A stretch of DNA of 64,000 bases from Trichomonas tenax (taxonomy: Eukaryota > Parabasalia > Trichomonadida > Trichomonadidae), in the NCBI GenBank assembly GCA_023091735.1, contig JALKBU010000003.1, positions 62,001 through 126,000 on the forward strand. The letters are read 5' to 3'. Numbering within the stretch: the stretch's first letter is position 1; every line of letters starts with the position of its first letter. Below the pieces are notes generated by a model. That model had not been told where the DNA came from and searched no databases. It saw only the letters and a program-made list of their open reading frames with translations. Shown one piece after another: positions 39,778-49,007 of the stretch. Position numbers and translations under genes: made by a program.

Positions 39778-40311
39778 ATGACAACAAACATTGAACAACT
39801 TTATGAACGATATCCTATATTTTGGTGGGCAGTGAAAGCTCAAATCGACGAAAATGTAGATATTGTTCGGCAAATCAGTAACTCAGCGCAAGATTTTATT
39901 GAAAATTCATATATCGAAGAAGAATATGCAACTATAGAAGAACCGCAGCCCGAAATAGAAGAAGAGGGATTCCATTTCATTGAAATACAGCAAGATATAC
40001 AACCAATACTGAATTTTGGTTTTAGTTTTGACCGAGAACCAATGGATTCTGACGATTTTAGGAAACTTGTTAACAAAATTCAACTCAATCCTACTAATTT
40101 CAGCCATATTGATGAACCAGGTTTCGAATTTAATCCATTTGACCAAACGATCGACAGAATCAAAAATGCAATGGCCACTGCTCGAAGCCAAAATACAGAG
40201 AACAGAAGCAACTTCAATTCACAGAATTCTGAAAACAGAAGAGGTCCAAAAAATTTCAGAGGCAAAAATAGAAGTGGCCTACCGGCCAATTCCACATATA
40301 GGCGCGAATAG
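39778..40311 (+). CDS. Acidic, disordered protein of unknown function (177 aa)
   Basis: A short helical start (about 1-25, with WWAVKAQ) leads into a Glu-rich middle (about 50-75). A central part with aromatic residues (ILNFGFSFDREP, FSHIDEPGFEFNPF) follows. The last 45 residues are Asn/Arg/Ser-rich, with repeats of the ENRSN/ENRRG type and a basic end. That tail could bind nucleic acid; no domain is recognised. The motif TGACATGTAAA 20-30 bp upstream supports the start. Confidence 0.65.
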   Translation: MTTNIEQLYERYPIFWWAVKAQIDENVDIVRQISNSAQDFIENSYIEEEYATIEEPQPEIEEEGFHFIEIQQDIQPILNFGFSFDREPMDSDDFRKLVNKIQLNPTNFSHIDEPGFEFNPFDQTIDRIKNAMATARSQNTENRSNFNSQNSENRRGPKNFRGKNRSGLPANSTYRRE

Positions 40312-40738
40312 ATTTTATTTTCATAAAATGTTTGATTATTTTTTTTCATATATTATCTGAATTGCGATTTCATCACTTTTTAACTTGCGATAATGCATAT
40401 CAACTGCAAAGCTAATAATTTCTCAAAGGCTCTTTAGTTTTTGAAAAAATTATATAAAAAATTCAATGCAATGTTTATAGTCTTGCCTGGCTCCAGTGTA
40501 TTCATGTTTTGGAAATATAAGTCATTACGCTTTAATTCTGATAATTATATTATTGAACTAATTACGACTTTTTGATATAGACACAATGGAGCTTAGAGAA
40601 AAGATCGATGTTTTGCTACATTGTTATGATGATATATGAAAAAAATATTTTAAGGTTATATAAATATAAAATGACATGTAAATTTTTTATTGGACAAAAT
40701 TTCAGAAAAAAAGGTGAAATGTTAAAACGTGACACTCA
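40312..40738. other. AT-rich spacer with one regulatory motif
   Basis: No ORF is supported. The exact motif TGACATGTAAA occurs at 40672-40682, ahead of the CCP gene. Confidence 0.55.
40672..40682 (+). promoter_or_regulatory. TGACATGTAAA motif
   Basis: An exact copy ending 56 bp before the CCP gene's ATG at 40739. Confidence 0.5.
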
Positions 40739-42478
40739 ATGAGTTTCAACGAAGAGGAAGAAACTGGAGAAGCGCTTCACGAGTGCCCGGAAAGGTCCTC
40801 GGTATCGATAGAACACTTCGGTCTTCCTCCTAAAGAGAGATCTAAATTCGCAAATACAACGAATCCCGATTATCCGAAAGATCTATGGAGAATTGGTAAA
40901 TTAATTTATCATTTGACATGCAAAGACAAGTGCTTACCACCTCCTGAATCTCCTGATGATAAAATTTTGCGTTTTGATTCACGTTTTGAAAGCGGAAATC
41001 TTGCCAGAGCTTATCACATCGAAGACAACAAATATCACCTCATTCTCGAATATGACTCGGATGGCTCCGCCCAATGGTTCTATTTTAAGATAACAAATGC
41101 ACAACCAAACACGAAATACGAATTTTATATCTCTGGATTTCACAAAGATTACTTAATTTTCGCCGATGGACATAAATGCTTCATGTATAGTGAACGAAGA
41201 GCAAAAGAAGAAAACATTTCGTGGACTCGTTTCGGAGATAATTATAATTTCGCAGTTGCAGCAAGAACAAAGACGAAGAAGAAACGTGCAACAGTTAACT
41301 TTGAAGCTGAATTCCCATACGCCGATGACACATATTATCTTTGCCTTGCCATTCCATACACATACACATATCTCAAGAAAAGCATTCAGAACTGGGGTGA
41401 AAAGCATCCAGAACTATTCAAATTCGATATTTTATGCAATTCATATGGTGGAAGAGAAGTTCCTGTCATTAATATCACAAATCCAAGTTCTTCGATTCCA
41501 GAAGTCGGCAAATCGTGCATTTTCTTCACAGGACGTATACACCCCGGTGAAGCAAATGGTTCTCACGTTCTTCACGGTCTTATTGACTATTTACTCAGTG
41601 AAGATCCAACAGCGAAATATATTCTCGATCATTGCATTGTAACAATCGTTCCTATGATTGCTGTCGATGGTGTTATCGAAGGCTCAACACGTGTGAATGT
41701 TTTCGGTGACGATCTTTCGAGAATGTGGGAAACTCCAAATCCTTCACGTCATCCTGTTATCTGGGCAACAAAATCTCTTATTGCGAGCACAGCAACAATT
41801 CGTCCGATCAGTTTATACATTGACTTCCATGGCCACATGGGTCTACATGGTGCTTTCTGTTATGGATGTCCAAACTCAGAGGATGAAGGTCTTAGAAATG
41901 CAGAGAAAATGTTCCCGCGTTTATTCGCTCTTTTATCTAATGAAGCATCATGGGAGAACTGCACATTCACATTCCCGAAGGCGAGGAAAGGTGCAGGAAG
42001 AATTGTTGTCAGGAAAGAACTTGGTGTTGTTCAATCTTTCACTGTTGAAACAAGTTTCGGTGGAATCATTTCTGGTCCTGACGCTGGAATATTATACGAT
42101 GAAGATTTATGGCATCGCGTTGGCGAGAGATGTGGCACAGCAACATACCATCTCTTAATCCCAACTGCTTCCCCTCTCGTTGCTTATGTCAACAAGGAGC
42201 TTCCATTCTTCGTTTCAACATCGAACAGAAGAGCCGAAAGATTCAGAGAGGAAACAGAAGATGATACATCAAAGGATGATGAAAATAAAGACAATGCAGA
42301 AGATGTGAAAGATGATGAGAACTCAACTCTTCTAAAGAGCCAAGGAAAAGGCAAAATATATCACTCTGTTCAAAAGAATTACTTCTTAAGCTGCAAACCA
42401 GAGAGCATTTCAAATGTTAGGGCTCCTTCTATGAAGAATCCAAAATGGAAGCAAATGCAGCTCGCTGCTTCAAAATGA
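40739..42478 (+). CDS. Cytosolic carboxypeptidase (CCP/AGBL, M14 family)
   Basis: CCPs remove glutamates from tubulin and other proteins, important in flagella. Residues about 85-215 form the CCP N-terminal beta domain (RFESGNLARAYHI, then YDSDGSAQWFYFKI). The M14 metallopeptidase follows. GRIHPGE gives zinc ligands H268 and E271, DFHGH gives H364, and VETSFGG gives the catalytic E437. The motif usually written NRxW reads SRMW here, so the substrate-binding Arg is kept but the Asn is replaced. The C-terminal 80 residues are acidic then basic and look disordered. Length (579) fits the shorter CCPs. The subfamily (AGBL2/3/5) is not resolved. Confidence 0.92.
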   Translation: MSFNEEEETGEALHECPERSSVSIEHFGLPPKERSKFANTTNPDYPKDLWRIGKLIYHLTCKDKCLPPPESPDDKILRFDSRFESGNLARAYHIEDNKYHLILEYDSDGSAQWFYFKITNAQPNTKYEFYISGFHKDYLIFADGHKCFMYSERRAKEENISWTRFGDNYNFAVAARTKTKKKRATVNFEAEFPYADDTYYLCLAIPYTYTYLKKSIQNWGEKHPELFKFDILCNSYGGREVPVINITNPSSSIPEVGKSCIFFTGRIHPGEANGSHVLHGLIDYLLSEDPTAKYILDHCIVTIVPMIAVDGVIEGSTRVNVFGDDLSRMWETPNPSRHPVIWATKSLIASTATIRPISLYIDFHGHMGLHGAFCYGCPNSEDEGLRNAEKMFPRLFALLSNEASWENCTFTFPKARKGAGRIVVRKELGVVQSFTVETSFGGIISGPDAGILYDEDLWHRVGERCGTATYHLLIPTASPLVAYVNKELPFFVSTSNRRAERFREETEDDTSKDDENKDNAEDVKDDENSTLLKSQGKGKIYHSVQKNYFLSCKPESISNVRAPSMKNPKWKQMQLAASK

Positions 42479-43209
42479 TCTATTAATTCTGTTAATAATA
42501 TATAATTTTTTTGTTGATAAATATGTTATTATTATCTATGACATATATATACATAACACTTTATAAATTAATTTTTAAAATTTTTGATTTTGGACGATCG
42601 AACTGCACCTAACTTAAAATGCAAAACAAAAATTCTATGAGAGTTTTACAATATAACTGATATATCAATGGTAATATACCACTTGCATTGACTTTGCTTA
42701 ATATAAAATCTCAGATATTTTGAATAAAATACATCTGATCCTTTTTGACAAATCTTCGTGATTTCATTCAACCAAAAATAGGAAGACCTTTATCTTTTTT
42801 TTTTCATAAGAAATTGATTCCTTTATAGAATCATTTGAAGACTGGGAAGAAGAATCATGTAAAGATGATAGCAGCGATGAATTATGGTTGTGTATAGATG
42901 AAGAAAAATGAGAGAATTCATGAACATGGAATAATTTAAAAGAAGATAAGCTGCATGTTATCCTGCATGTTAAATATTTCTGATTTTTAGTGATATTTTA
43001 AAATGTCAAAGCATTTTTTGATTATAAATGATTCATTTCATGTTCTTAAATCGTTTGATACATTAAAATTGCATTCATTCAAATTTTTAAAAATTATATC
43101 AGAATCATATTTTTTCATATTATGACTTTTAGATCATAAAAATATGAAAAATAGAATCTGCATACAATGAAAATTATTTTTAATATCAGAAACTCAGATG
43201 ACTATAGCC
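42479..43209. other. AT-rich spacer with a relic coding tail
   Basis: An open frame at about 42815-42911, closed by TGA, encodes a short acidic peptide (SFEDWEEESCKDDSSDELW). It has no ATG and a stop just upstream, so it looks like the 3' tail of a lost gene. The rest is AT-rich with no feature. Confidence 0.4.
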
Positions 43210-43854
43210 TTAAAAGAAAATATCCCGATACCGATTATCATCGAAACATAACTCCGTTTCTTGAGCTGGTTTCCACCCTATTTGGTTTATATCAAAATAT
43301 TCTTTTCGAAGTAGCTTTAGCTTTCCAAAACTAACTCTTGCGAAAACTAAAAAGATCACCATGCTGTTATCTTGGAAAATTGTAATGAAATTGATATTAT
43401 CTGAACTCGATATTATTGACTCGATTCCATGTAAGGACACAATGACATTCTTTTTGCATACACAGTCGAGTAGCTTTTTCGCTAATTTTTTGTATAAATC
43501 ATGAACATCTTATTCTCTGACAATACCTCAATTTCTTTTTTATGCATTGATTTGTTAATTTTTATAAATTCTGCATTTTCGAAGAAATAATTCAATCCAT
43601 CCTTCCATCTCGCTCCGCATGTATCATTCAATATAACTGTATATTTTTCGGCTTCTCTTCTAAGTTTTTTCAGTAAAACCAAGCGAAGATAAGAACTGAA
43701 CGTAGTCATATATGCACTTGTTCGGTACATTTGCGAGGAATTTCATTTTATATTCCATAAATCCATTTCCAGCATGGTTTCCTTCTTGAATTGTTCTGAA
43801 AAAACATCTTTTTTCTATTTTACTCTCTTCTATCCGTTTCTTGAGGTCTTTCAT
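43210..43854 (-). pseudogene. Broken gene of unknown family (about 210 codons)
   Basis: Three overlapping minus-strand frames (43854 to 43660, 43730 to 43482, and a continuous frame from about 43500 to 43210) join into one protein-like sequence. Key phrases in order are NGFMEYKMKFLANVPNK, LRREAEKYTVILNDTCGARW, GLNYFFENAEFI, YKKLAKKLLDCV, NFITIFQDNSMVIFLVF and GWKPAQETELCFDDNRY. Two frameshifts, at about 43670-43690 and 43495, break it. A coding-like frame upstream (to about 43930) may be its 5' end. The family is not recognised. The sequence looks like a single-domain protein of a lineage-specific family. Confidence 0.55.
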
Positions 43855-44084
43855 GCTGAATTATTTCCTAGCCATAATATGATTTCTTGACTTCAGTATT
43901 CAATTTGAAAAGAGCCAAAGCGGTTTTGACATTGGAAAATTTATATTGACAAACATCGAGTCAAATTTTTCTTGACCAAGCACATAAAATAACCGAATTT
44001 TGCCAATTCTCTTTTGCAATTTGATATTTTATATAACATCATGTTAAAAGTAATTTTACATATAATACAAACAATACATTAAAA

Positions 44085-46727
44085 TTAATTCCAATCATCA
44101 ACACTGAAGAAATCATCAGAATGATGATCTTTTGTCATTAACGGAGGATCTTCAAATTTCAATTCTCCCGGCTCCATATCTTCTGAATCGTCATCGAAGT
44201 TCGGTGTTTTACTCTTGATTTCTTGTTTTTGTCTGAATTCTTGGAACATCAGTTTTTTCTTCATCGTGTTACCGAGAACTTCTTCCTCTTCAGTTTCATC
44301 TTCTTCATCTGAAGCATGAGCTAAAAACACATTAACTTCATCTGGAACTCTTGGAGGTGGACGTCTGTAGTCCTCATAAGGCTTAGGCTGGAAAGGATTG
44401 ATGACATATTCGTTTTTCTGAGGATGATGAAGAATTTTATTATTTTCTGAATTTTCTTCAATTGGTTGTTGAATTTGACTTTGGTTTTGCGGTGGAAGCA
44501 TAAACATTGATTTCACCGGCGATTTATCTTTGCTTATATTCGAGTTTGAGGATTTAACAGATTCAGGAGACTTTGAAACATCGCTTTTAGATGGAGGTTC
44601 TTCAACAGCTTGTTTAACAGGTTGACTGATTTGTCTATGGCTTCTATATGAATGATCTGAGGACATGCTTGATGACTGGAAACTACCTTTGAACATATTC
44701 TGAATCTTGTTCAGAGGTTCAGGTTCTTTGATTTCTTCTTGTTTCGAATATGATAATTTCCTTGAATCGACATCTTCATCTTCAGAATAATAATAGTAAT
44801 CTTCCTCTTCTTCAAAGTCTCCAATATCTTCTTCATATTCTTGATCAAACGATTCATTTTTATGATCAGAAGAGTGAAATATGATTGATGATTTAGATTT
44901 TTCTGGCTTCGGAGGTTGATAATTATCTGATTCGTCAAATTCGCAAACAGTTGATTCAATTTGTGGAAGAGTCTCTGGCTGACGAATTGTTTTGTCAATG
45001 ACAAAGCCTTGTTCGTCGTCATCATCGCTTAAATCAACATTGTGAATCAAGGAACCCTCAATGTGGCTCTGAGAGTTCTCGTTCAATGTATCAAGAAGAG
45101 ATGGATTATATTCTGGCTTCTTCTTGATCTGTCCTATGTCGTAAGGAGAATCCGAGATTAATGAAGCAGACTGATTTGGTAATGGTATTTCGTGATCGAG
45201 TTCTTCCTTAAGTTGCTGATGAACCATATCGTATTCTTGTGCATTGATATCTTTGTCAATGATTTTGATCAGCTCTGGGTTCTTTTGGGTTCCCATGCTC
45301 TCGATTGTTGAGCGCACTTGATCAGAAATAAATGATGCAATAGTAGAAATCTGATCTTTGGTTATTTCACTTTCTTTCTTGTGCTTCGATATAAGTTCCT
45401 TCGCGCGATTAATGACAACCATATCCTTCTTTGGATGAGCAGTTTGCTTCTTTGGAGCATTATTAATGAACATGTTTTGGATGTTTGTTGGAGCAACGCT
45501 TTCGATACTTTGCTGCCTTCTCTTCATTGATGATCCAAATTCTTTCCTGTCTGATTCACCACCAAGCAATGAAAGTCCTGAATGCTGAGAAAGCTCTGGT
45601 TCATCAATGAATGATGATTGCGTTGCCCATGCTGCTGTTGCTCTGTTTTCATCAGGTTCCGAATCTGAATCTTGTTGCAAAGTGACTTTGATTGGGACAA
45701 ATGGACGACTTGGTGGATTCTTCACTGCCTTTGATGATCCATACGTTCTCTCATAGTCAACCCATGACTGCTCAAGTTCATCAACAGCTATAGAAAGAGA
45801 TTGACTAATTTCTTGATGTATTGTCTTGTTTAAGTTACTTTCTTTAGCTTTAGATATATCTTGTTTGACATCAGAATCGCTGATAATCGAAAATTTTCGA
45901 AAATTTGGCTCTTGCTTGATCTCAGATTCATCGATTGTCGATAAATTCTTAGTTTTCGTTGTTGATTTTGTTTCAGCTTCGTTTATTAATGATTGCGTGT
46001 GATTTAACTGTGCTTCAAGCATTTCAACTCTTGATTTCGACTGTTTCTTCTTTTCCAAGTCCTTTTCAGTTGCTCTTATCTGTCTTTCAGCTTCGAGTTG
46101 ATCTTTGAGCTCTTTGTACATCTGCATAAGCTGCAGAAGCTCAGGACTTTGCGGCTGTGGTTGCAGCAGCGGTGCGGACATAATCCTAATCTGGCGCCAC
46201 GCGTTCTCATACGGTTGATGATCTTTGTGAATGTGTTTATCGAGATATCCAATATTTTTGTATTTCTTGCGGCAAATAGGACATCTCTCAAAATCACTTG
46301 ATTTCTTTTTGGATTGTTCCTCTAATTTCTTATAAGCTTGAAAAACTTGCTTCAATTTTTCAGATTGATTCTTAAATTCCTTTTTCTGGCTTTCAATTTT
46401 CTTCTGCATTTGTTTTTGTACATCAGACATATAAAAAAGTGAGTATTGAAGTATTAAACAAAGCCGAATCAAAAGTGGATGATTAATTAATCGAGAATTA
46501 CATTTTTCGAAGTCCGCAACGATAAAATCTGAAATAAATGGTTGAAGCTCAGCAATATTTCCGTTTCTTTTCAGCATTATGGGGTCAAGATTTTTTATAA
46601 GATTCCAATCTAAAGGTTCTTCGCCCACAAACTGCTGCGGTTGAACAGATTGTGGCATTCCTTGATACTGTGGCTGTCCTTGGTATGGATAATCATATGG
46701 AGGAACGCCATAATTTTGATTCCACAT
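44085..46727 (-). CDS. DZIP1/Iguana-like ciliary zinc-finger protein
   Basis: DZIP1 works at the basal body and ciliary transition zone in animals. After a Pro/Gln/Tyr-rich start, residues about 38-100 match the Dzip-like N-terminal domain (LDWNLIKNLDPIMLKRNGN, then LLIRLCLILQYSLFYM). A coiled coil follows, then one C2H2 zinc finger at about 147-170 (CPICRKKYKNIGYLDKHIHKDH). A second coiled coil spans about 200-250. The remaining 600 residues are acidic, Ser/Gln/Pro-rich and disordered. The TCATTTT initiator lies 7 nt before the ATG. The role in flagellar basal bodies is inferred from the family. Confidence 0.85.
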   Translation of the reverse strand: MWNQNYGVPPYDYPYQGQPQYQGMPQSVQPQQFVGEEPLDWNLIKNLDPIMLKRNGNIAELQPFISDFIVADFEKCNSRLINHPLLIRLCLILQYSLFYMSDVQKQMQKKIESQKKEFKNQSEKLKQVFQAYKKLEEQSKKKSSDFERCPICRKKYKNIGYLDKHIHKDHQPYENAWRQIRIMSAPLLQPQPQSPELLQLMQMYKELKDQLEAERQIRATEKDLEKKKQSKSRVEMLEAQLNHTQSLINEAETKSTTKTKNLSTIDESEIKQEPNFRKFSIISDSDVKQDISKAKESNLNKTIHQEISQSLSIAVDELEQSWVDYERTYGSSKAVKNPPSRPFVPIKVTLQQDSDSEPDENRATAAWATQSSFIDEPELSQHSGLSLLGGESDRKEFGSSMKRRQQSIESVAPTNIQNMFINNAPKKQTAHPKKDMVVINRAKELISKHKKESEITKDQISTIASFISDQVRSTIESMGTQKNPELIKIIDKDINAQEYDMVHQQLKEELDHEIPLPNQSASLISDSPYDIGQIKKKPEYNPSLLDTLNENSQSHIEGSLIHNVDLSDDDDEQGFVIDKTIRQPETLPQIESTVCEFDESDNYQPPKPEKSKSSIIFHSSDHKNESFDQEYEEDIGDFEEEEDYYYYSEDEDVDSRKLSYSKQEEIKEPEPLNKIQNMFKGSFQSSSMSSDHSYRSHRQISQPVKQAVEEPPSKSDVSKSPESVKSSNSNISKDKSPVKSMFMLPPQNQSQIQQPIEENSENNKILHHPQKNEYVINPFQPKPYEDYRRPPPRVPDEVNVFLAHASDEEDETEEEEVLGNTMKKKLMFQEFRQKQEIKSKTPNFDDDSEDMEPGELKFEDPPLMTKDHHSDDFFSVDDWN

Positions 46728-47222
46728 ATAAAATGATTTTTACAACCAAAAAAGTTATTGATGTATTGCTCTCATTTATCATTATTTTCATTTTCTTGGA
46801 AATATATATTTTTTTTCAACCAGTCTTCGGAATTGAAACTTTTAACTATAATAAATATGTCATCCACAAGAATTACTTTATAGTTTTCATATTTAACACG
46901 CATCTAATCGTTGAGTTTTTATCTAATCACAATCATATTATTTTTTAAAACAATATTTATGAACCTAAAATATCAAAAATATGTTCCACACAAAATTTAT
47001 AAACTAAAACCATAATAATGAAGCTTATAATCTATAAATTTTCAAAATGAGTTAATATTTATGAAACTAAAATGATTCATGAACAAAATTCATTTAGGGC
47101 ATTATTTTATTTTGATGCTTTAATAGTGCTCACATAAATGAAATGTCAGAAAACAAAAATAATTTGAAATTTTAAATATATTATAATATGGTTTTATTTT
47201 AAACAATATTTGTCGTTGAATA
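46728..47222. other. AT-rich spacer
   Basis: A short plus-strand ORF (46652-46948) here is mostly Phe/Ile and is rejected as a chance ORF overlapping the DZIP1-like promoter. No other feature is seen. Confidence 0.5.
46729..46736 (-). promoter_or_regulatory. Initiator TCATTTTA of the DZIP1-like gene
   Basis: On the minus strand the element gives a +1 A at 46734, 7 nt upstream of the ATG at 46727. Confidence 0.5.
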
Positions 47223-48731
47223 TTATAATGTGACAACTTTCTTGTCATCCTTTGGATCGAGTTTCGTTGATTCTGATCTCGATAAAGAATTAGATCTCGA
47301 TATGAAATCTACAAACTTTGGATCAGCTTTAGCATCCGGAAGCTCTATGACAACGCTCGGTGGCTGTTTAAGCTTCACGCGACGCTCTTCTGATGGCATG
47401 AATGTGAATGTTTCCATCTTCTTATCTCCTTTCTTTCTCATTGGTCCAACAGGTTGAATTGAATCAGGATTGATTTGCAATCCATCCAATTTGTAGGTGT
47501 TTGGATTCTTTTGAAGACGTTTCTCAGCTTTCTGCTTGTACTTCTCCCATTCCTTGAGTCTCTGTTCTCTCTGCCATTCTCTGAATTCCATATCTTCAAG
47601 CATCTTCTTTTTTTCTTCATCGTCCGTCATTAATGACTCAGCACGAAGTTTATCCATCAAAGATGCATCAGGTGATTGACCCATTTGGATCCACATTGCT
47701 TTTTGAACCATTTCCTGCAAACTCTGCGCAGATAATTTCTCGAGTTGGTTCTCTATTCTCTGTCTTCTTCTTTGATTCCTCATCTTTCTTTTTTCACGGA
47801 GATTCTTCATATTTTCTTCATCACCTTGGAATGATTTTTCCATTGCTTCATTGCCAGCAGCCTCAGGACCTCTTAGCTTACCACTACGCCATTCACCAGT
47901 GATGACTCTGATGACTTTCTTGATTTCTTCGATATCAATGGCGAGACGCAAATTGACAATATCTTGGTAAAGTTTCTTTTCGATTTCTTCTTCTGTCATC
48001 TCTGTGTTCTTACCGATTTCATTCTCGAGCTTGTCGACGACATAGTCCTCTAATGGGTTAGAATCCTTCTTCTCTTCTTCCTCGTTTGTTTCCTCCTCTT
48101 CTTCTTCCTCTTCTTCATCGACCTCTGCTTGGATTTCGTTCTCAACATCTTTATGTGCTTCCTTCAAAACTTGGTGATCAGAGATCTTCTGCATCTGCCT
48201 ACGAAGTAGATTTCTGCCTCTTTCGCCAGACGGAGGAAGAATTTTAAGTGTTGGATCTGATTGACCAAAAAAATCGGCTGTAAGTGTATGTAAGAGTTTT
48301 TGTCTGATATCGATCTTTCCTGGTTTGTTTCTTTGTTTCAATGCTTCGATTAATTCGGGATTTCCTTCAACTTTCTTGATTTTTGGTGCTTCAGGCTCTT
48401 TAACCTCCTCATATCGTTTTGGTTCTTCTTTTAATTCCTCGATGTGTGTTTCTGGTTCAGCTTGTTCGGAATTTTCTGCTTTTTGACTAATTTCATCGAA
48501 ATCTATTAAATCTGGATTGTTTTGCATAGGTAATGGTGTGCTATCAACTTCTTCAGTGGTTTTGACTGCTTCTTCTGGTTTTTCTTCTTCTTCTTCATTC
48601 TTTTTCTCATCTGGAATTGCAGGTGTTTCGATAATTTCGAGTAATTTCTTCATCTGCTCGTCCTCATCAGAAGACTCAGACTCAGAGAGAAAGTTATTTT
48701 CGACTTTTGGCTGATTTTTCTCTTCTTCCAT
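47223..48731 (-). CDS. Glu/Lys-rich acidic protein (502 aa)
   Basis: The first 125 residues are acidic and low-complexity (repeated EEE and KPEE runs). A short conserved-looking segment follows (DFFGQSDPTLKILPPSGERGRNLL). Helical charged stretches run from about 165 to 410, including an RRQRIENQLEKLSAQ helix. The C-terminus is basic, with SRSNSLSRSES phosphosite-like repeats. No named family is recognised. The TCATTTTT initiator lies 11 nt before the ATG. Nuclear or cytoskeletal roles are both possible. Confidence 0.75.
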   Translation of the reverse strand: MEEEKNQPKVENNFLSESESSDEDEQMKKLLEIIETPAIPDEKKNEEEEEKPEEAVKTTEEVDSTPLPMQNNPDLIDFDEISQKAENSEQAEPETHIEELKEEPKRYEEVKEPEAPKIKKVEGNPELIEALKQRNKPGKIDIRQKLLHTLTADFFGQSDPTLKILPPSGERGRNLLRRQMQKISDHQVLKEAHKDVENEIQAEVDEEEEEEEEETNEEEEKKDSNPLEDYVVDKLENEIGKNTEMTEEEIEKKLYQDIVNLRLAIDIEEIKKVIRVITGEWRSGKLRGPEAAGNEAMEKSFQGDEENMKNLREKRKMRNQRRRQRIENQLEKLSAQSLQEMVQKAMWIQMGQSPDASLMDKLRAESLMTDDEEKKKMLEDMEFREWQREQRLKEWEKYKQKAEKRLQKNPNTYKLDGLQINPDSIQPVGPMRKKGDKKMETFTFMPSEERRVKLKQPPSVVIELPDAKADPKFVDFISRSNSLSRSESTKLDPKDDKKVVTL

Positions 48732-48736
48732 TTTAT

Positions 48737-48744
48737 AAAAATGA
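48737..48744 (-). promoter_or_regulatory. Initiator TCATTTTT
   Basis: The +1 A lies at 48742, 11 nt upstream of the ATG at 48731. Confidence 0.5.
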
Positions 48745-49007
48745 TGGATTTTAACGTACAGATTTTTAATCTTTTCACATTTTTTGACCTAAAAAATTTA
48801 GCAACCATATCTTTTTGATGTTTAAAAATAATTTACAACAATTGCAGAATTGATTTATCTATGTTTTAACACACCTAACAATGCATATAAAATTCATTTT
48901 TTAAATTATGAAATACAATAATGATTGGAGTATGAAACAAAAGAGAAGTAACAATATTATACTTTTAGAATAAAAATAAACATAAAAAACAAAATAAAAA
49001 TAATAAA

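Noticed and set aside
46652..46948. 98-codon plus-strand ORF
   Set aside because: Phe/Ile-rich and overlapping the DZIP1-like gene's start and initiator on the other strand.
31088..48880. Word CACCTAAC in three spacers (near 31088, 42607 and 48871)
   Set aside because: An 8-mer occurring three times without common flanks or spacing is not distinguishable from chance here.
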